Part shown: positions 25,723-36,110 of the stretch, in pieces
Layout: every line of letters begins with the position of its first letter
How positions within the stretch are numbered: position 1 is the first letter of the stretch
DNA from: Candidatus Ruminococcus avistercoris
GTDB taxonomy: Bacteria; Bacillota; Clostridia; Lachnospirales; Lachnospiraceae
DNA: 64,000 nucleotides
NCBI GenBank assembly: GCA_019120315.1
Contig: DWVJ01000041.1
Span: forward strand, 1-64,000
Reading direction: 5' to 3'
The notes under the pieces: model-generated
The model's database searches: none
What the model was told of the DNA's origin: nothing
The model's input: the letters and a program-made list of their open reading frames with translations, nothing else
Made by a program: the position numbers and the translations under genes

Positions 25723-27969
25723 TTATGAAACGCGGATTTTCGTCCCTTTTCCATCCCGTTTGCCCAGTTTCAGTTTGTTCAGCACCACCTTTTTCTCATG
25801 GTAAGTGATGGCATAGTCCATCCTGCTTTCAATGAGATAAGCCTGCGCGATTTCATCTTCCTCACCCAGCCGCATCCCCCTTACGCCGATGGCCGTCTTT
25901 TTCTTTTCCGGCACTTCTTCTTTCAGGAAACGCAGGAAATATCCTTCCCTGCTCTGCAGCACCGCATACTCCATGGTGTCCGCCGGCTGCACGAAAACCA
26001 CCTCGTCCTCCGGCGCCAGTTTGGTTGCGCTAATGGTCCGCTTGGCCACGTCAAACTCCAAACCGTCCACCAGCTTTACCATGCCTCGTTTTGTGGCAAA
26101 GAAAAGCTTCTGGTTTTTCAGTTCCCCCAAGGGCCCCAGATAGAGCAGCCGTTCACTGGCTATGCTGTAGTTGCCGTAATTATCAACGGGCATCCCTTTA
26201 TCCCGCAGCTTTCCATAGGGCAGATCCAGCACCTTCACCGTGTGCATCCGTCCCTGTTCGGTGAAGATACACAGCTTGTCCATGTTGCTGCAGCAGAAAC
26301 TATAAGGATACTCTTCCCGGATGGTTTCCTGGTTACGCTCCCAGACTCCTTTGTCCACCGTCTTGATGTAGCCGAAGCGATCCATCAGCACGCCCACTTC
26401 CATCTCTTCCACCTTTTTTTCCTCAAAGACAGCCGCGGCAGCATTGATGACGGCGGTTCTTCTTTTCCGGCCGTATTCTTTTTTGATCCGCTGCAGTTCT
26501 TTGATGATCACGTTGGACATGGAATCATAATGGCTGAGAATGTCCTCATACCGGCGGATGTTCTCAAGGGTCTGCTCATGTTCTTTCATCAGCGCGTCGA
26601 TTTCCAGTCCGATCAGTTTATATAGGCGCATCTCCAGGATTGCCGTGGCCTGCCGCGGGGTAAATCGCAGCCGGGAGGCTTCCCGCTGGGATGTTTTCTT
26701 TCTGAAACGGATCCCTTCCGTCACGCCCATGGTCAGACAGTCTTTCACCTGCTGCTGGTTTTTGCTCCCCCGCAGGATCTCGATAATCAGATCGATGACG
26801 TCGCAGGCGGCGATCAATCCCTCCTGGATTTCCTTTTTCTCCTGCTCTTTTCCCAGCAGGTTTTGATACTTCCGGGTAGTCATCTCAAACTGAAAATCCA
26901 CATGATGCTCGATCACCTGCTTTAAGCTTAAGGTCTCCGGTTTTTTGTCCGCCACCGCCAGCATGTTGACGCCGAAGGTATCTTCCAGCCGGGTTTTTTT
27001 ATAAAGCATGTTGATCAGATTATCCGCATCCGCTCCTTTTTTCAGTTCCAGCACGATACGGATCCCCTCTTTGGAGGACTGGTTGGAGATATCGGCGATA
27101 TCCGTGGTTGTTCTGGACTCCACCAGCGCGGCCACATCGTTTAAAAATTTTCCGATGTTGGCGCCGATCATGGTATAGGGTATTTCGGTGATCACCAGCA
27201 GCTGGCGGCCGCCTTTTCCCTTTTCGATTTCCACTTTTCCCCGCAGACGGATTTTTCCCGTTCCTTTTTCATAGATGGACAACAGTTCATCTTGATTGAC
27301 AATGATGCCGCCGGTGGGAAAATCCGGTCCCGTGATGTATTTCATCAGCTCCGCCACCGTGATGTCATTGTTTTTCATATAAGCGATGACGCCGTCGGCC
27401 ACCTCCGCCAGATTGTGGGGCGGAATGCTGGTAGCCATACCCACCGCGATGCCGTCCGCGCCGTTTACCAGCAGATTGGGGATCTTCACCGGCAGGACTT
27501 CCGGTTCCTTCTCCGTCTCGTCGAAATTCGGCACAAACTCCACCACGTCTTTGTCCATATCGCTCAGATAGACATCCTGAGTGATTTTCTGCAGACGGGC
27601 TTCCGTGTAACGCATGGCCGCGGCCCCATCCCCCTCGATGGAACCGAAATTTCCGTGTCCGTCCACCAGAGCCTGTCCCTTTTTAAATTCCTGAGCCATC
27701 ACCACCAGCGCCTCATAGATGGAACTGTCCCCGTGGGGATGGTATTTACCCATGGTGTCTCCCACGATACGGGCGCACTTCCGGTAGGGCCGGTCGTAGC
27801 GGATCCCCAGTTCATACATATCGTAAAGGGTTCTTCTTTGTACCGGCTTCAGGCCGTCCCGCACATCCGGCAGCGCTCTGGATACGATCACGCTCATGGC
27901 ATAATCGATATAGGACTTCTGCATGACCTCGGAATATTCTGTTTTTATGATCTGTTCCCTTTCGCTCAT
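25723..27969 (-). CDS. parC: type IIA topoisomerase A subunit, ParC-type
   Basis: This 748-residue subunit has the DNA-cleavage core with [24 protein letters not shown], the quinolone-region [16 protein letters not shown], and the catalytic Tyr in [13 protein letters not shown]-terminal beta-pinwheel follows. I see no GyrA-box (QRRGG[KR]G); the matching turn reads like KLRDKGMP, so topoisomerase IV-like ParC is favoured over gyrase. At the E. coli 83/87 equivalents it has Ser and Glu, the usual sensitive Gram-positive residues. It follows parE by 11 bp in the cof-parE-parC unit. Confidence 0.88.
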   Translation of the reverse strand: MSEREQIIKTEYSEVMQKSYIDYAMSVIVSRALPDVRDGLKPVQRRTLYDMYELGIRYDRPYRKCARIVGDTMGKYHPHGDSSIYEALVVMAQEFKKGQALVDGHGNFGSIEGDGAAAMRYTEARLQKITQDVYLSDMDKDVVEFVPNFDETEKEPEVLPVKIPNLLVNGADGIAVGMATSIPPHNLAEVADGVIAYMKNNDITVAELMKYITGPDFPTGGIIVNQDELLSIYEKGTGKIRLRGKVEIEKGKGGRQLLVITEIPYTMIGANIGKFLNDVAALVESRTTTDIADISNQSSKEGIRIVLELKKGADADNLINMLYKKTRLEDTFGVNMLAVADKKPETLSLKQVIEHHVDFQFEMTTRKYQNLLGKEQEKKEIQEGLIAACDVIDLIIEILRGSKNQQQVKDCLTMGVTEGIRFRKKTSQREASRLRFTPRQATAILEMRLYKLIGLEIDALMKEHEQTLENIRRYEDILSHYDSMSNVIIKELQRIKKEYGRKRRTAVINAAAAVFEEKKVEEMEVGVLMDRFGYIKTVDKGVWERNQETIREEYPYSFCCSNMDKLCIFTEQGRMHTVKVLDLPYGKLRDKGMPVDNYGNYSIASERLLYLGPLGELKNQKLFFATKRGMVKLVDGLEFDVAKRTISATKLAPEDEVVFVQPADTMEYAVLQSREGYFLRFLKEEVPEKKKTAIGVRGMRLGEEDEIAQAYLIESRMDYAITYHEKKVVLNKLKLGKRDGKGTKIRVS

Positions 27970-27980
27970 CTGTCCCCTCC

Positions 27981-29903
27981 TTAAACGTCCAGAATGGCGT
28001 CTCGTGCGTGTTCGTAGATAAAGGCTTTCCTGGGCGGCACGTCAGTTCCCATGAGAATCTCCGTCATCTCGGAAGCCATCCGCGCGTCTTCTATCTCGAT
28101 CTGTTTCAGAATCCGGGTTTTCGGATTCAGTGTGGTCTCCCACAGCTGCTGGGGATCCATCTCGCCCAAACCTTTGTAGCGCTGCAGGGTGAAACTTCCC
28201 TTATGCCTTTTCCGGTATTGTTCCAGCGCCTTGTCGTCATACAGGTACTCCTCTTTTCCCCTGGCCGGCATGGCCTTGTAAAGAGGCGGCATGGCCAGGT
28301 ACACATGGCCTTCATAGATCAGTTCCGGCATGAAACGGTAAAAGAGCGTCATCAGCAAAGTGGAGATATGCGCCCCGTCCACGTCGGCATCGGCCATGAT
28401 GATGATCTTGTCATACCGCAGTTTGGAAATATCGAAATCGTTGCCGTACCCTTCGGAAAAGCCGCAGCCAAAGGCGTTGATCATGGATTTGATTTCCGCG
28501 TTGGCCAGCACTTTGTCGATACTGGCTTTTTCCACATTCAGGATCTTGCCCCGGATGGGCAGGATGGCCTGGAAGCTCCGGTCCCGGGCTGTCTTGGCAG
28601 AACCGCCGGCAGAGTCTCCCTCCACGATGAAGATTTCGCACAGGGAAGGATCTTTTTTCTCACAGTTGGCCAGTTTTCCATTGGAATCAAAGGAATACTT
28701 CTGTTTCGTCAGCATGTTGGTTCTGGCCTTTTCCTCCGTCTTGCGGATTTTCGCGGAACGCTCCGCGCAGGACAGCACTTTTTTCAGCACCTCCAGATTA
28801 CGGTCGAAGTAACGGACAATTTCATCCCCTGTCACCTTCGCCGTCACTTTGGAAGCATCCTGGTTATCCAGCTTGGTCTTGGTCTGCCCTTCAAACCGCG
28901 GGTCGGGATGTTTGATGGAAATCACCGCCGTCATGCCGTTGCGGATATCCGCTCCTGTAAAATTGGCGTCTTTTTCCTTGAGAATTCCCAGCTCCCGCGC
29001 ATAATTGTTCATCACCGCCGTGAACGCCGTCTTGAATCCCGTCAGGTGGGTGCCGCCTTCCGCGTTGTAGATATTGTTGCAGAATCCCAGCACATTTTCA
29101 TGGAATTCATTTACATACTGGAAAGCACATTCCACGGTGATCCCTTCCGACTCGCCGGTAAAATAAACCGGATCGTGAAGCGCTTCCTTTTTCTTGTTCA
29201 GATCTTTGACAAAGCCGATGATGCCGTCCGGTTCATGAAAGCTGATATATTCCGGCTCTTCTCCCCGCAGATCCGCAAAATCAATGGTCAGCTTTGGATT
29301 CAGATAGGCCGTCTCGTGCATCCGGCTTTTCACCTCCGCCGCGGAAAAGCGGGTCACTTCAAAAATCTCAGGATCCGGCAGAAAATTCACACAGGTTCCC
29401 GTTTCCTTCGTCCGGCCTTCTTTTGGCAGCAGGCCGTCTTCCAGTTCCATCACGGGAACCCCCCGCTCATACCGGTCGTGATGGATATACCCCTCCCGGC
29501 TGACCCGGACGTCCAGATATACCGACAAAGCATTGACCACCGAAGATCCCACTCCGTGGAGACCGCCGCTGGTCTTATATGCGGAATCATCAAATTTTCC
29601 GCCGGCATGCAGAGTGGTGAACACCAGACGTTCCGCCGGCATGCCCTTTTCATGCATCCCCACCGGAATTCCCCTTCCGTCATCTTCCACAGTACAGGAG
29701 CCGTCCTTTTCCAGCGTCACCCGGATCTGACTGCAGTATCCGGCCAGATGTTCATCCACTGCATTATCCACAATTTCATAAATCAAATGGTTTAACCCTT
29801 TTCTGGAGACGCTGCCGATATACATGCCCGGCCTCTTTCTCACCGCCTCCAGTCCTTCCAGCACCGCTATGCTGCTGGCATCGTAATCTGATTTCTTTGT
29901 CAT
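27981..29903 (-). CDS. parE: type IIA topoisomerase B subunit, ParE-type
   Basis: This 640-residue subunit has the GHKL ATPase (RKRPGMYIGSVSRKGLNHLIYEIVDNAVDEHLAGY, DDGRGIPVG, ATP lid GGLHGVGSSVVNAL), a transducer region (QTKTKLDN), and the TOPRIM domain (IVEGDSAGGSAK, ADADVDGAHI, RYKGLGEMDPQQLWETT). The pairing with a GyrA-box-less A subunit suggests topoisomerase IV. Its start overlaps the Cof phosphatase stop by 4 bp. Confidence 0.9.
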   Translation of the reverse strand: MTKKSDYDASSIAVLEGLEAVRKRPGMYIGSVSRKGLNHLIYEIVDNAVDEHLAGYCSQIRVTLEKDGSCTVEDDGRGIPVGMHEKGMPAERLVFTTLHAGGKFDDSAYKTSGGLHGVGSSVVNALSVYLDVRVSREGYIHHDRYERGVPVMELEDGLLPKEGRTKETGTCVNFLPDPEIFEVTRFSAAEVKSRMHETAYLNPKLTIDFADLRGEEPEYISFHEPDGIIGFVKDLNKKKEALHDPVYFTGESEGITVECAFQYVNEFHENVLGFCNNIYNAEGGTHLTGFKTAFTAVMNNYARELGILKEKDANFTGADIRNGMTAVISIKHPDPRFEGQTKTKLDNQDASKVTAKVTGDEIVRYFDRNLEVLKKVLSCAERSAKIRKTEEKARTNMLTKQKYSFDSNGKLANCEKKDPSLCEIFIVEGDSAGGSAKTARDRSFQAILPIRGKILNVEKASIDKVLANAEIKSMINAFGCGFSEGYGNDFDISKLRYDKIIIMADADVDGAHISTLLMTLFYRFMPELIYEGHVYLAMPPLYKAMPARGKEEYLYDDKALEQYRKRHKGSFTLQRYKGLGEMDPQQLWETTLNPKTRILKQIEIEDARMASEMTEILMGTDVPPRKAFIYEHARDAILDV

Positions 29904-30748
29904 TCCATTCCTCCGGTCTTTTCTATTTTCAGAAAACGCTGAAGAGCCTTTGCCACTCCATCGTTATTATTCGTATCCGTCACATACTTTGCCGCCTGTC
30001 TGACTTTCGGCGCGCTGTTTTCCATGGCCACGGAACAGCCTGCCCACTCCAGCATCTCCATGTCGTTGCTGCTGTCGCCGATGGCCATCACATTCTCTCG
30101 GGTCAGCCCCAGAAATTCACTTAAAAACGCCAGGCCGTCCCGCTTGCTCTTTTTCTCATAAACCACTTCGATATTCTGCGCCACCACAGAGATGGGATAC
30201 AGTCCCGGGATGGAGGCTATCCTTTCCTTCAGCCTTTCCTTCTCCTGACTGCTCTCGCATACGATATGGAACTTGCTGACCGGGTATTCCCCTTCCATAA
30301 TCATCTTTTCCATATCATCGCACAGAATATTGGTCCGCATCAGCTGCCGGCAGTAGGATATGGGAAGACCGCTGCGGTACAGATGATCGATTCCCTCCTG
30401 TTCCATATAGGCATACCGGCCCGCGTAGGGTTCGATATAAGTCCGGTACTCTCTGCAAAGACGGTAGATCTTTCGTGCCGTCTCCCGGGGAAAGCTGGCG
30501 GTATACAGTACTTTTTCCGTCCTGGCATCCGTCACCACCGTACCGTTCGCGTTGATATAATAGGGCAGTTCATCAAAATCTTTAAAAATTTCATACCTGG
30601 CGTTCTGATAACTTCTGCCGGTGGTGGGCACCACCAGATAACCGGCTTTCATGGCCCGCCGGATCCATTTGCGGTTTTCCTCCTGAAAAAGGCAGTTGTC
30701 ATCCAGCAGCGTACCGTCCAGGTCAATTGCTATTAACTTGATATCCAT
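29900..30748 (-). CDS. Cof-type HAD-IIB phosphatase
   Basis: This 282-residue HAD hydrolase has motif I AIDLDGTLLDD (nucleophile Asp), motif II PTTGRSYQN, a cap domain, KSKRDGLAFLSEFLGL with the motif III Lys, and motif IV MAIGDSSNDMEML. Cof-type enzymes dephosphorylate sugar phosphates or cofactors; the substrate is not predictable. It leads the unit with parE and parC and has its own promoter. Confidence 0.9.
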   Translation of the reverse strand: MDIKLIAIDLDGTLLDDNCLFQEENRKWIRRAMKAGYLVVPTTGRSYQNARYEIFKDFDELPYYINANGTVVTDARTEKVLYTASFPRETARKIYRLCREYRTYIEPYAGRYAYMEQEGIDHLYRSGLPISYCRQLMRTNILCDDMEKMIMEGEYPVSKFHIVCESSQEKERLKERIASIPGLYPISVVAQNIEVVYEKKSKRDGLAFLSEFLGLTRENVMAIGDSSNDMEMLEWAGCSVAMENSAPKVRQAAKYVTDTNNNDGVAKALQRFLKIEKTGGME

Positions 30749-30795
30749 ACTCTCACCTCATAGCGCCCGCTCGTCAGGCTGCGCGCAGCACAGCC

Positions 30796-30823
30796 ATTAT
30801 ACCACATTTTCCGATTTGCGCAA
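30796..30823 (-). promoter_or_regulatory. promoter of the cof-parE-parC unit
   Basis: On the minus strand TTGCGC (30823-30818), a 16-bp spacer and TATAAT (30801-30796) with TGG before it. A perfect 12-bp palindrome GCTGCGCGCAGC follows in the leader. Confidence 0.7.
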
Positions 30824-30838
30824 ATGTCACCTGATAAA

Positions 30839-32206
30839 TCAGTCCACACCCATGATTTTCCGGTATTCCTGCTGATAGTTTTTAGAATCTTTATACATAT
30901 TATAAAAGAAAAAATTTTCCTCCTGCCGGGCGTACCGGGTCACCTCTTCCATCAGAAGATCGGCGGGATCTCTGCTGTCCAGATAACGCAGAATGAAACC
31001 ATCGAAATCGTGTTCCGCCATCAGCTTGGAAAATCCGCACTCCAGCAGGATTGCATCCAGCCGCTCCTTCGTCACGCGAAGGGAATCACAAAGGCGGGTG
31101 GATTTCCCGAAAAACAAAAGGAAACAGATAAAGGTGGTCCGATCCAGATCCAGCGCGCCTTTGATATATTTGCGCACGGTGTTTTCTCCGGAGCGGTTGC
31201 GCTGATAGCCCCGGTCTGTGCCGTCCAGCGAGTAGACCGCATCCAGTTCCTCTTCCTCTTTTTTGCTCTTTTCCATCTGCCAGTTCAAAATCTCTTCGTC
31301 TCCCAGGCTTTCCATCTTCGGATAGTAGTGACGCAAAGCCTGCGCCAGTTTCTTTTTCTGCAGGGCAGGCAGATCCTCCAGATTACCGTAATATTCCATC
31401 AGCACATCCAGCCAGTCCAGGGAGACATAGCCGAAATAAAAATAATTGAAATCATCAAAAATTTCCCTGCAGGAGATGCCCGCCTCCATAAGGAAATCTC
31501 TGGTCTCCCGGGGCGAACGTTTCTTTCGTTTCAGCTGCGTCACGCCCTTGAACACCGCCAGCTCTGCCAGATACTCCTGTGCCGGCAGGGATTTTCCCAG
31601 CGCCTGCGTATACTGCCCGATCTTATCTTCCAGGTAATAATAGAGATATTTGCAGAAATAATATCTGGTCTTTTCCCGTACGGGACTGAAGGAACGGATG
31701 TTGGCGTTCAAAAACTGACGGAACTCTTCCTTCCCGTTTCCCAGCCGGGCGATTTTTTCTTCCATCACCCTGGTCAGATGCTCCGTATGCAGCTGCTGAT
31801 CCTCCTTTCGGGAATGATCCTCCAGATACCGGTTCAGTTCTTTTAAGGTAATCTGTTTCCCGAAATAGTCCTCCTGCTGCTGTTCATCCCGCATCTGACG
31901 GCAGATCTCCTGCAGTTCCTTCCACTGGTGGTAGGACAGACCGTGCAGGAAAGCAAAGATCAGGCTGGCCTCCCAGAGGCTTCTGGAATAGAGCCTGGCA
32001 CACCCTTCCTGATCCAGCGTCTCGTTCAGCTCCTCCAGAGTCTGCCCCTTTGCAAACCCCAGGGCGATCAGCCGGTAACGCAGGGGCACTCTTCTCATCA
32101 GGGCCGTATTGGCCGCCATACATTCCTCCAGCATCTTTTCTCCCAGAGGCGCATCCAGGATATCCTGTATCATCTGATCAAAAGCAGATGTTTTCTTTTT
32201 CTTCAT
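30839..32206 (-). CDS. uncharacterised protein downstream of the Ser/Thr kinase
   Basis: This 455-residue soluble protein has no signal peptide or membrane helix. It is rich in charged and aromatic residues (for example YYFCKYLYYYLED, FDDFNYFYFGY) and appears all-alpha. The last 110 residues (YIKGALDLDRTTFICFLLFF, RVTKERLDAILLECGF, FDGFILRYL, LMEEVTRYARQEENFFFYNMYK) resemble a compact helical domain that I associate with unannotated Clostridial proteins next to kinases; this is only an impression. It starts 15 bp after the transmembrane kinase with GGAG upstream, so it is probably its co-expressed partner or substrate. Function unknown. Confidence 0.7.
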   Translation of the reverse strand: MKKKKTSAFDQMIQDILDAPLGEKMLEECMAANTALMRRVPLRYRLIALGFAKGQTLEELNETLDQEGCARLYSRSLWEASLIFAFLHGLSYHQWKELQEICRQMRDEQQQEDYFGKQITLKELNRYLEDHSRKEDQQLHTEHLTRVMEEKIARLGNGKEEFRQFLNANIRSFSPVREKTRYYFCKYLYYYLEDKIGQYTQALGKSLPAQEYLAELAVFKGVTQLKRKKRSPRETRDFLMEAGISCREIFDDFNYFYFGYVSLDWLDVLMEYYGNLEDLPALQKKKLAQALRHYYPKMESLGDEEILNWQMEKSKKEEEELDAVYSLDGTDRGYQRNRSGENTVRKYIKGALDLDRTTFICFLLFFGKSTRLCDSLRVTKERLDAILLECGFSKLMAEHDFDGFILRYLDSRDPADLLMEEVTRYARQEENFFFYNMYKDSKNYQQEYRKIMGVD

Positions 32207-32221
32207 ATAACTTTCTCCTCG

Positions 32222-34990
32222 TCACTCATAAATCGTAAGACTGTCCCGATTTGCGTACTGCCGGTAGAACTCATCGGTCTTAAGATATTCCTTCAGCTCT
32301 TTTAGATATTTCTCCTGCCAGACGTCCCCCATCTGCACGGTGAGACTGCCGCCAAGGCTGAAACTGAAGTCAAATCTCAGACTCTCGCCCTCATCCAGGG
32401 TATCCCCTTTGACAAAGCAGCGGATATACGAGTAATAACCATCCGTAAGGCCGCTCTCCTGCAGCAGATTCCGAATCGTTTCCGCCGTATCCGCAGCCAT
32501 ATTTTCCGTCTCTTTCTCCGGCAGGGAAATGTACAGGGTATAGGGGCTGTCCCCCTCCCATACCTCAATTCCCTCATCCATTGCCGCAGCCGCCTTTTGT
32601 GCCGCTTCCAGCCTGTCTCTCTTTAAAATCTGAAACTCTTTTGAATCCGCCTCTGACTGCAGTCTTCCCTTTTCGTCGGTAAAAGCAGCGCCGTTACAAG
32701 TATAATAGCTGTCGTTCGTCACCTGCTGCACCATGGTTTTCAAAAAGCGGTATACTTTTTTTGAAGAAATTCGATCCGTATCCACATGCAGATCGGAAAA
32801 AGTAAAGACGCCGTCTGCAATGGGTCCATCCAGAGTGGTTTCCGCCAGTTTGTAATCCACAGCCTCCAGATAAAGAGTCGTCCGGCCGGCCTTGCAGGAC
32901 TCCGCCGTCCCCTCCTGAATATATTCCGCCTGCCGCTCTTCATCGCATATCTGCCAGGCATAAGGATTCTGCTGTTCCAGAAACTGCACTTCCGAATAAC
33001 GGGAAAAAGTATCTATGGTCTCCTGGCCGTCGGTAACCCGGACATTTTTATCCGTCATCATATCCATCAGTTCTGGATAGTAATGTTCCCGGGACACTTT
33101 CACCACGATCTGATGCTCCATCATCCGGGACTCCCCGAAAGCATAGGGGATTTCCAGGGCGTCCAGCATGGTCTTAAAATCAGAAACCGTATTGTACCAC
33201 TGGCCGCTGGGCATATTCTCATCCGTGCTGCCCGGCGTAAAATCCACGTAAACAGCAGGATCGGCGATATCCTCCTCATCCACCTGACAGGTACCGGCAA
33301 ACATGGAGGTGTCCACCTCCTCCCAGGTGGCCGGCGTCAGGAAACTCCCACCCATCGCCGTCTCCCTGGATTCATGGGTCAGGTCATAGAGCAGCAGCCG
33401 GCAAAAAACCGGATCCTGCACCGTGGGCACCAGCCAGAACCGGGAAGCGTCTTTGTCGTCATAAACCACAGAAACGGCGCTCACCAGTCCCGTATATCCC
33501 ACATCGCCACTCCAGTCACGGTCCAGAAAAAGCTGCAGGGCCGCTTCTTTTTCCTTGGTTTTTTCCTCTATCTTTCCTGCCAGCTCTTTTGCCGCCTGCA
33601 CTTCGATATAATAATATTCCTCCTCCGTTATGTACTCGGAAGAAAAGTCTTTCACCTGGCCTTTTTGGATCTTTGCCTGCTCTATCCCCTTTTCCCCGGA
33701 CAGCTTTAGTCCATCCAGGGACAGACAGCCGGTTTTTGCCAGCGTCATCGTCAGAAGATTGGGCAGATCTTCATAACCGGTCCTGTCCGCCTCCAGCATC
33801 TGCCGGTAAGGTTCGGCCGGCAGTACCGCCTGGATTTCTTCCTCGTAGGACCGGATGATGTGATTGTCCTCCCCCACGATCACCTCTGTGCGCTGTTCAA
33901 AATCATCCAGAAGCTGTTCAAACTCTTCATCCGTGATGTTTTCCGGCCGGGAGAGCGCCACATGCAGCGTATCCGCGCCGCCGAACTTAAACTGCTCCAG
34001 GTGGCTCTGGTAATACCAATACCCCAGTCCCAGCACGGCGCACAGGCAGGCCAGCAGGATCCCGCCCCGGATCAACCATTTCCTGCGGATTTCCCTGGGG
34101 TCTTTCTCCCTTACGATCTGACGCACCGCGCCAAGGAAAGCGTCCATACTCTGATAGCGGGATGACTGCTCCACCTCGAGCCCTTTCATCAGGATCTTCT
34201 CCAGTCCGGGATCCATGGAGATCCCCAGCTCGCGCGGACTTTTCTGTTCGTCATGGAGCAGGCGCTGAAAACCGTCGTCCGGCGCGTGGCCGGTGATGCA
34301 AAAATACAGCACGGCACACAGACCGTAAACGTCCGTCCAGGGGCCCAGCCGTCCATGGCGGTCATACTGTTCACAGGCGGCGTAACCGCCCTTTAAAATC
34401 ACCGACCGGGTCTCATCGGCCACCTTCCAGTAATCCCGGGCCGCGCCGAAATCGATCAGAATCATCTGGCCCTTTTCGTTTACCATGATATTGTCCGGCG
34501 AGATATCCCGGTGAATCAGTCCGGTTTCATGGACTTTTTTCAAAGTCTCCATCAGCGGCAAAAGTCTGCGGAAAGCCTGTTCCGCCTCCATGGTTTTCCC
34601 TCCCGCCAGCTCCTGCTTTAACGTATGGCCTTCGATGAAATCCAGCACGATATAAGCCGTGCCGTTTTCCTCAAAATAGTCCCTGACCTGAACGATCCCC
34701 GGTTCCCCCGCAAACTCCCGCAGGATACGGGCTTCCCGCAGGAACCGCTTTTTCTGATGTTCATAGTCTTTGCGGTCTTCCTCGCGGCTTAAAAACACTT
34801 CGCTGGTGCCGAGCAGTTTTCTTTCCATGTAATTTTTCCAGAAAAATTCCTTGATCGCAACTTTTTCGTTCTGATGAAGGCCCACGCCCAGATAGGTAAT
34901 CCCGAAACCGCCTTCTCCGATCTTTTTCTCAATCCGGTACCGTCCGTCCAGGACGGTTCCCGGCTGTAGTTCATAATGCTGTGTACTCAC
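32222..34990 (-). CDS. transmembrane Ser/Thr protein kinase with a large extracellular domain
   Basis: This 922-residue protein begins with a eukaryotic-type kinase domain (about 15-295): Gly-loop IGEGGFGITY, ATP Lys47 (VAIK), catalytic loop HRDISPDN (D162, N167) and DFG (181). The HRDISPDN form, not HRDLKPEN, marks a bacterial subfamily. One membrane helix follows (about 306-327). The remaining 590 residues would be outside the cell and contain no PASTA repeat; the fold is unknown, with Tyr/Glu-rich segments. It starts with GTG at 34990, GGGGG upstream, and has its own promoter. The 455-residue protein follows directly. A role in envelope sensing is inference. Confidence 0.85.
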   Translation of the reverse strand: MSTQHYELQPGTVLDGRYRIEKKIGEGGFGITYLGVGLHQNEKVAIKEFFWKNYMERKLLGTSEVFLSREEDRKDYEHQKKRFLREARILREFAGEPGIVQVRDYFEENGTAYIVLDFIEGHTLKQELAGGKTMEAEQAFRRLLPLMETLKKVHETGLIHRDISPDNIMVNEKGQMILIDFGAARDYWKVADETRSVILKGGYAACEQYDRHGRLGPWTDVYGLCAVLYFCITGHAPDDGFQRLLHDEQKSPRELGISMDPGLEKILMKGLEVEQSSRYQSMDAFLGAVRQIVREKDPREIRRKWLIRGGILLACLCAVLGLGYWYYQSHLEQFKFGGADTLHVALSRPENITDEEFEQLLDDFEQRTEVIVGEDNHIIRSYEEEIQAVLPAEPYRQMLEADRTGYEDLPNLLTMTLAKTGCLSLDGLKLSGEKGIEQAKIQKGQVKDFSSEYITEEEYYYIEVQAAKELAGKIEEKTKEKEAALQLFLDRDWSGDVGYTGLVSAVSVVYDDKDASRFWLVPTVQDPVFCRLLLYDLTHESRETAMGGSFLTPATWEEVDTSMFAGTCQVDEEDIADPAVYVDFTPGSTDENMPSGQWYNTVSDFKTMLDALEIPYAFGESRMMEHQIVVKVSREHYYPELMDMMTDKNVRVTDGQETIDTFSRYSEVQFLEQQNPYAWQICDEERQAEYIQEGTAESCKAGRTTLYLEAVDYKLAETTLDGPIADGVFTFSDLHVDTDRISSKKVYRFLKTMVQQVTNDSYYTCNGAAFTDEKGRLQSEADSKEFQILKRDRLEAAQKAAAAMDEGIEVWEGDSPYTLYISLPEKETENMAADTAETIRNLLQESGLTDGYYSYIRCFVKGDTLDEGESLRFDFSFSLGGSLTVQMGDVWQEKYLKELKEYLKTDEFYRQYANRDSLTIYE

Positions 34991-35050
34991 TGCTGCCCCC
35001 GCTGCCTGTTTTTGTAATTTATTGTCCTGATTTTCCTGATATCAAAGGGT

Positions 35051-35079
35051 ATTATACCATATCTTTTCCGGAACAGCAA
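35051..35079 (-). promoter_or_regulatory. promoter of the kinase operon
   Basis: On the minus strand TTGCTG (35079-35074), a 17-bp spacer and a perfect TATAAT (35056-35051) with TGG before it, about 60 bases before the kinase GTG. It abuts the terminator of the upstream lipoprotein gene. Confidence 0.75.
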
Positions 35080-35114
35080 AAAACCGGAAAGGTCTTTTTC
35101 CCTTTCCGGTTTTG
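35077..35114 (-). terminator. terminator of the lipoprotein gene
   Basis: An 11-bp stem (AACCGGAAAGG/CCTTTCCGGTT, 35082-35092 with 35101-35111) with T-rich flanks on both strands, 22 bases past the lipoprotein stop. Confidence 0.9.
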
Positions 35115-35136
35115 TCTGACTGCCCGTCAGACTTTC

Positions 35137-36093
35137 TTACTGTCTTGCCAGCAGATAGCCTTCAAAAACTACGCCGCTGCCTTCTCCGTTTTTACAATCC
35201 GCGGTACCTCCCAGCATCAGAGCGATATCGGTAGTCAGTTCATACTGGCCGGTCCCGTCTATCTGGTCAATGGTTTCTGAGATGAACACATCGTTGTTAT
35301 GCCGGCTGCCGATCTCCAGATCCAGCACACCGTCAGACTGAAATACATACTTCCCTTTTTCTTCGTAATAATACTCCGCCTGCATCTTCATGGATGCGGA
35401 ATCGAAGGAAACCAGGTTTACCCGGACTGTGGTTTCCTCATCACTGTAGCTCCACTCGCCCAGTACATCCCATTCTTCCTTTTCCAGCGTGATTTTTACA
35501 TCACTGTCATTGGCCTCCCACTGTCCGTCGCCGCCGAGCCGGTAGGTAACCGTCCCCAGAAAATACTCTGTTTTATATTCCCCGGCTCTGGTCATCTGAA
35601 AAGAAAAGGTGTCCGTACCTGCTTTTTCGTCCGTCTGCCTGTCGTTAAAATTCACCTGATCGTATCCGCCGTCTGCAAACCAGGCCGCCGCCTCATCTTC
35701 GGTCACCGTGGGAATCGCCGTCCTTTCGGCCTCTGACAGAAGATATCCGCCGCTCCATACCCAGTGATTTCCCGAAAGGGAATACTCTGCCATCAGAGAA
35801 TCGATCTCGATCCGGCTGGTGTCCGAGACGATATCGCAGCTGATCTGGATATCATCGATCTTCGCGCCCTTGTCCGTGTCCCGGTCGGTAATCTCAAAGT
35901 TTTCCAGAGAAGAATTTTCCTTTACCCCCTGTCCCGCCAGTTCGCTTTTCAAATACTGCTCCACGTCATTTTGAATCTCCGACTCTGTTTTCTGCTGTGG
36001 GCCGCAGCCCGTCACCGCCGCCATGGCCAGTAAAGAAAAGGCCAGCACCCCGGCTCCCTTTGCAATTTTTCTTTCCATACTTTTTCTTTTCAT
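35137..36093 (-). CDS. putative lipoprotein, function unknown
   Basis: This 318-residue protein has a lipoprotein signal (LAMAAVTGC, Cys at about 30) followed by an acidic, beta-rich body with Trp-containing strands (NHWVWSGGYL, QWEANDSDVKITL). No known domain is recognised. The ATG at 36093 has GAGGAGG 7 bases upstream. It starts 17 bp after the stop of the secreted CHAP-like gene and ends at a strong terminator, so the two form one unit next to the kinase operon. The body may be two related beta domains, which I cannot prove. Confidence 0.72.
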   Translation of the reverse strand: MKRKSMERKIAKGAGVLAFSLLAMAAVTGCGPQQKTESEIQNDVEQYLKSELAGQGVKENSSLENFEITDRDTDKGAKIDDIQISCDIVSDTSRIEIDSLMAEYSLSGNHWVWSGGYLLSEAERTAIPTVTEDEAAAWFADGGYDQVNFNDRQTDEKAGTDTFSFQMTRAGEYKTEYFLGTVTYRLGGDGQWEANDSDVKITLEKEEWDVLGEWSYSDEETTVRVNLVSFDSASMKMQAEYYYEEKGKYVFQSDGVLDLEIGSRHNNDVFISETIDQIDGTGQYELTTDIALMLGGTADCKNGEGSGVVFEGYLLARQ

Positions 36094-36110
36094 AACCAAT
36101 CCTCCTCATT

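Noticed and set aside
24711-25808. 365-residue open frame on the plus strand
   Set aside because: Antisense to glnA and the end of parC; no family sequence.
28008-29795. 595-residue open frame on the plus strand
   Set aside because: It lies wholly antisense to parE, has no ribosome-binding site or family motif, and reflects codon-position GC bias.
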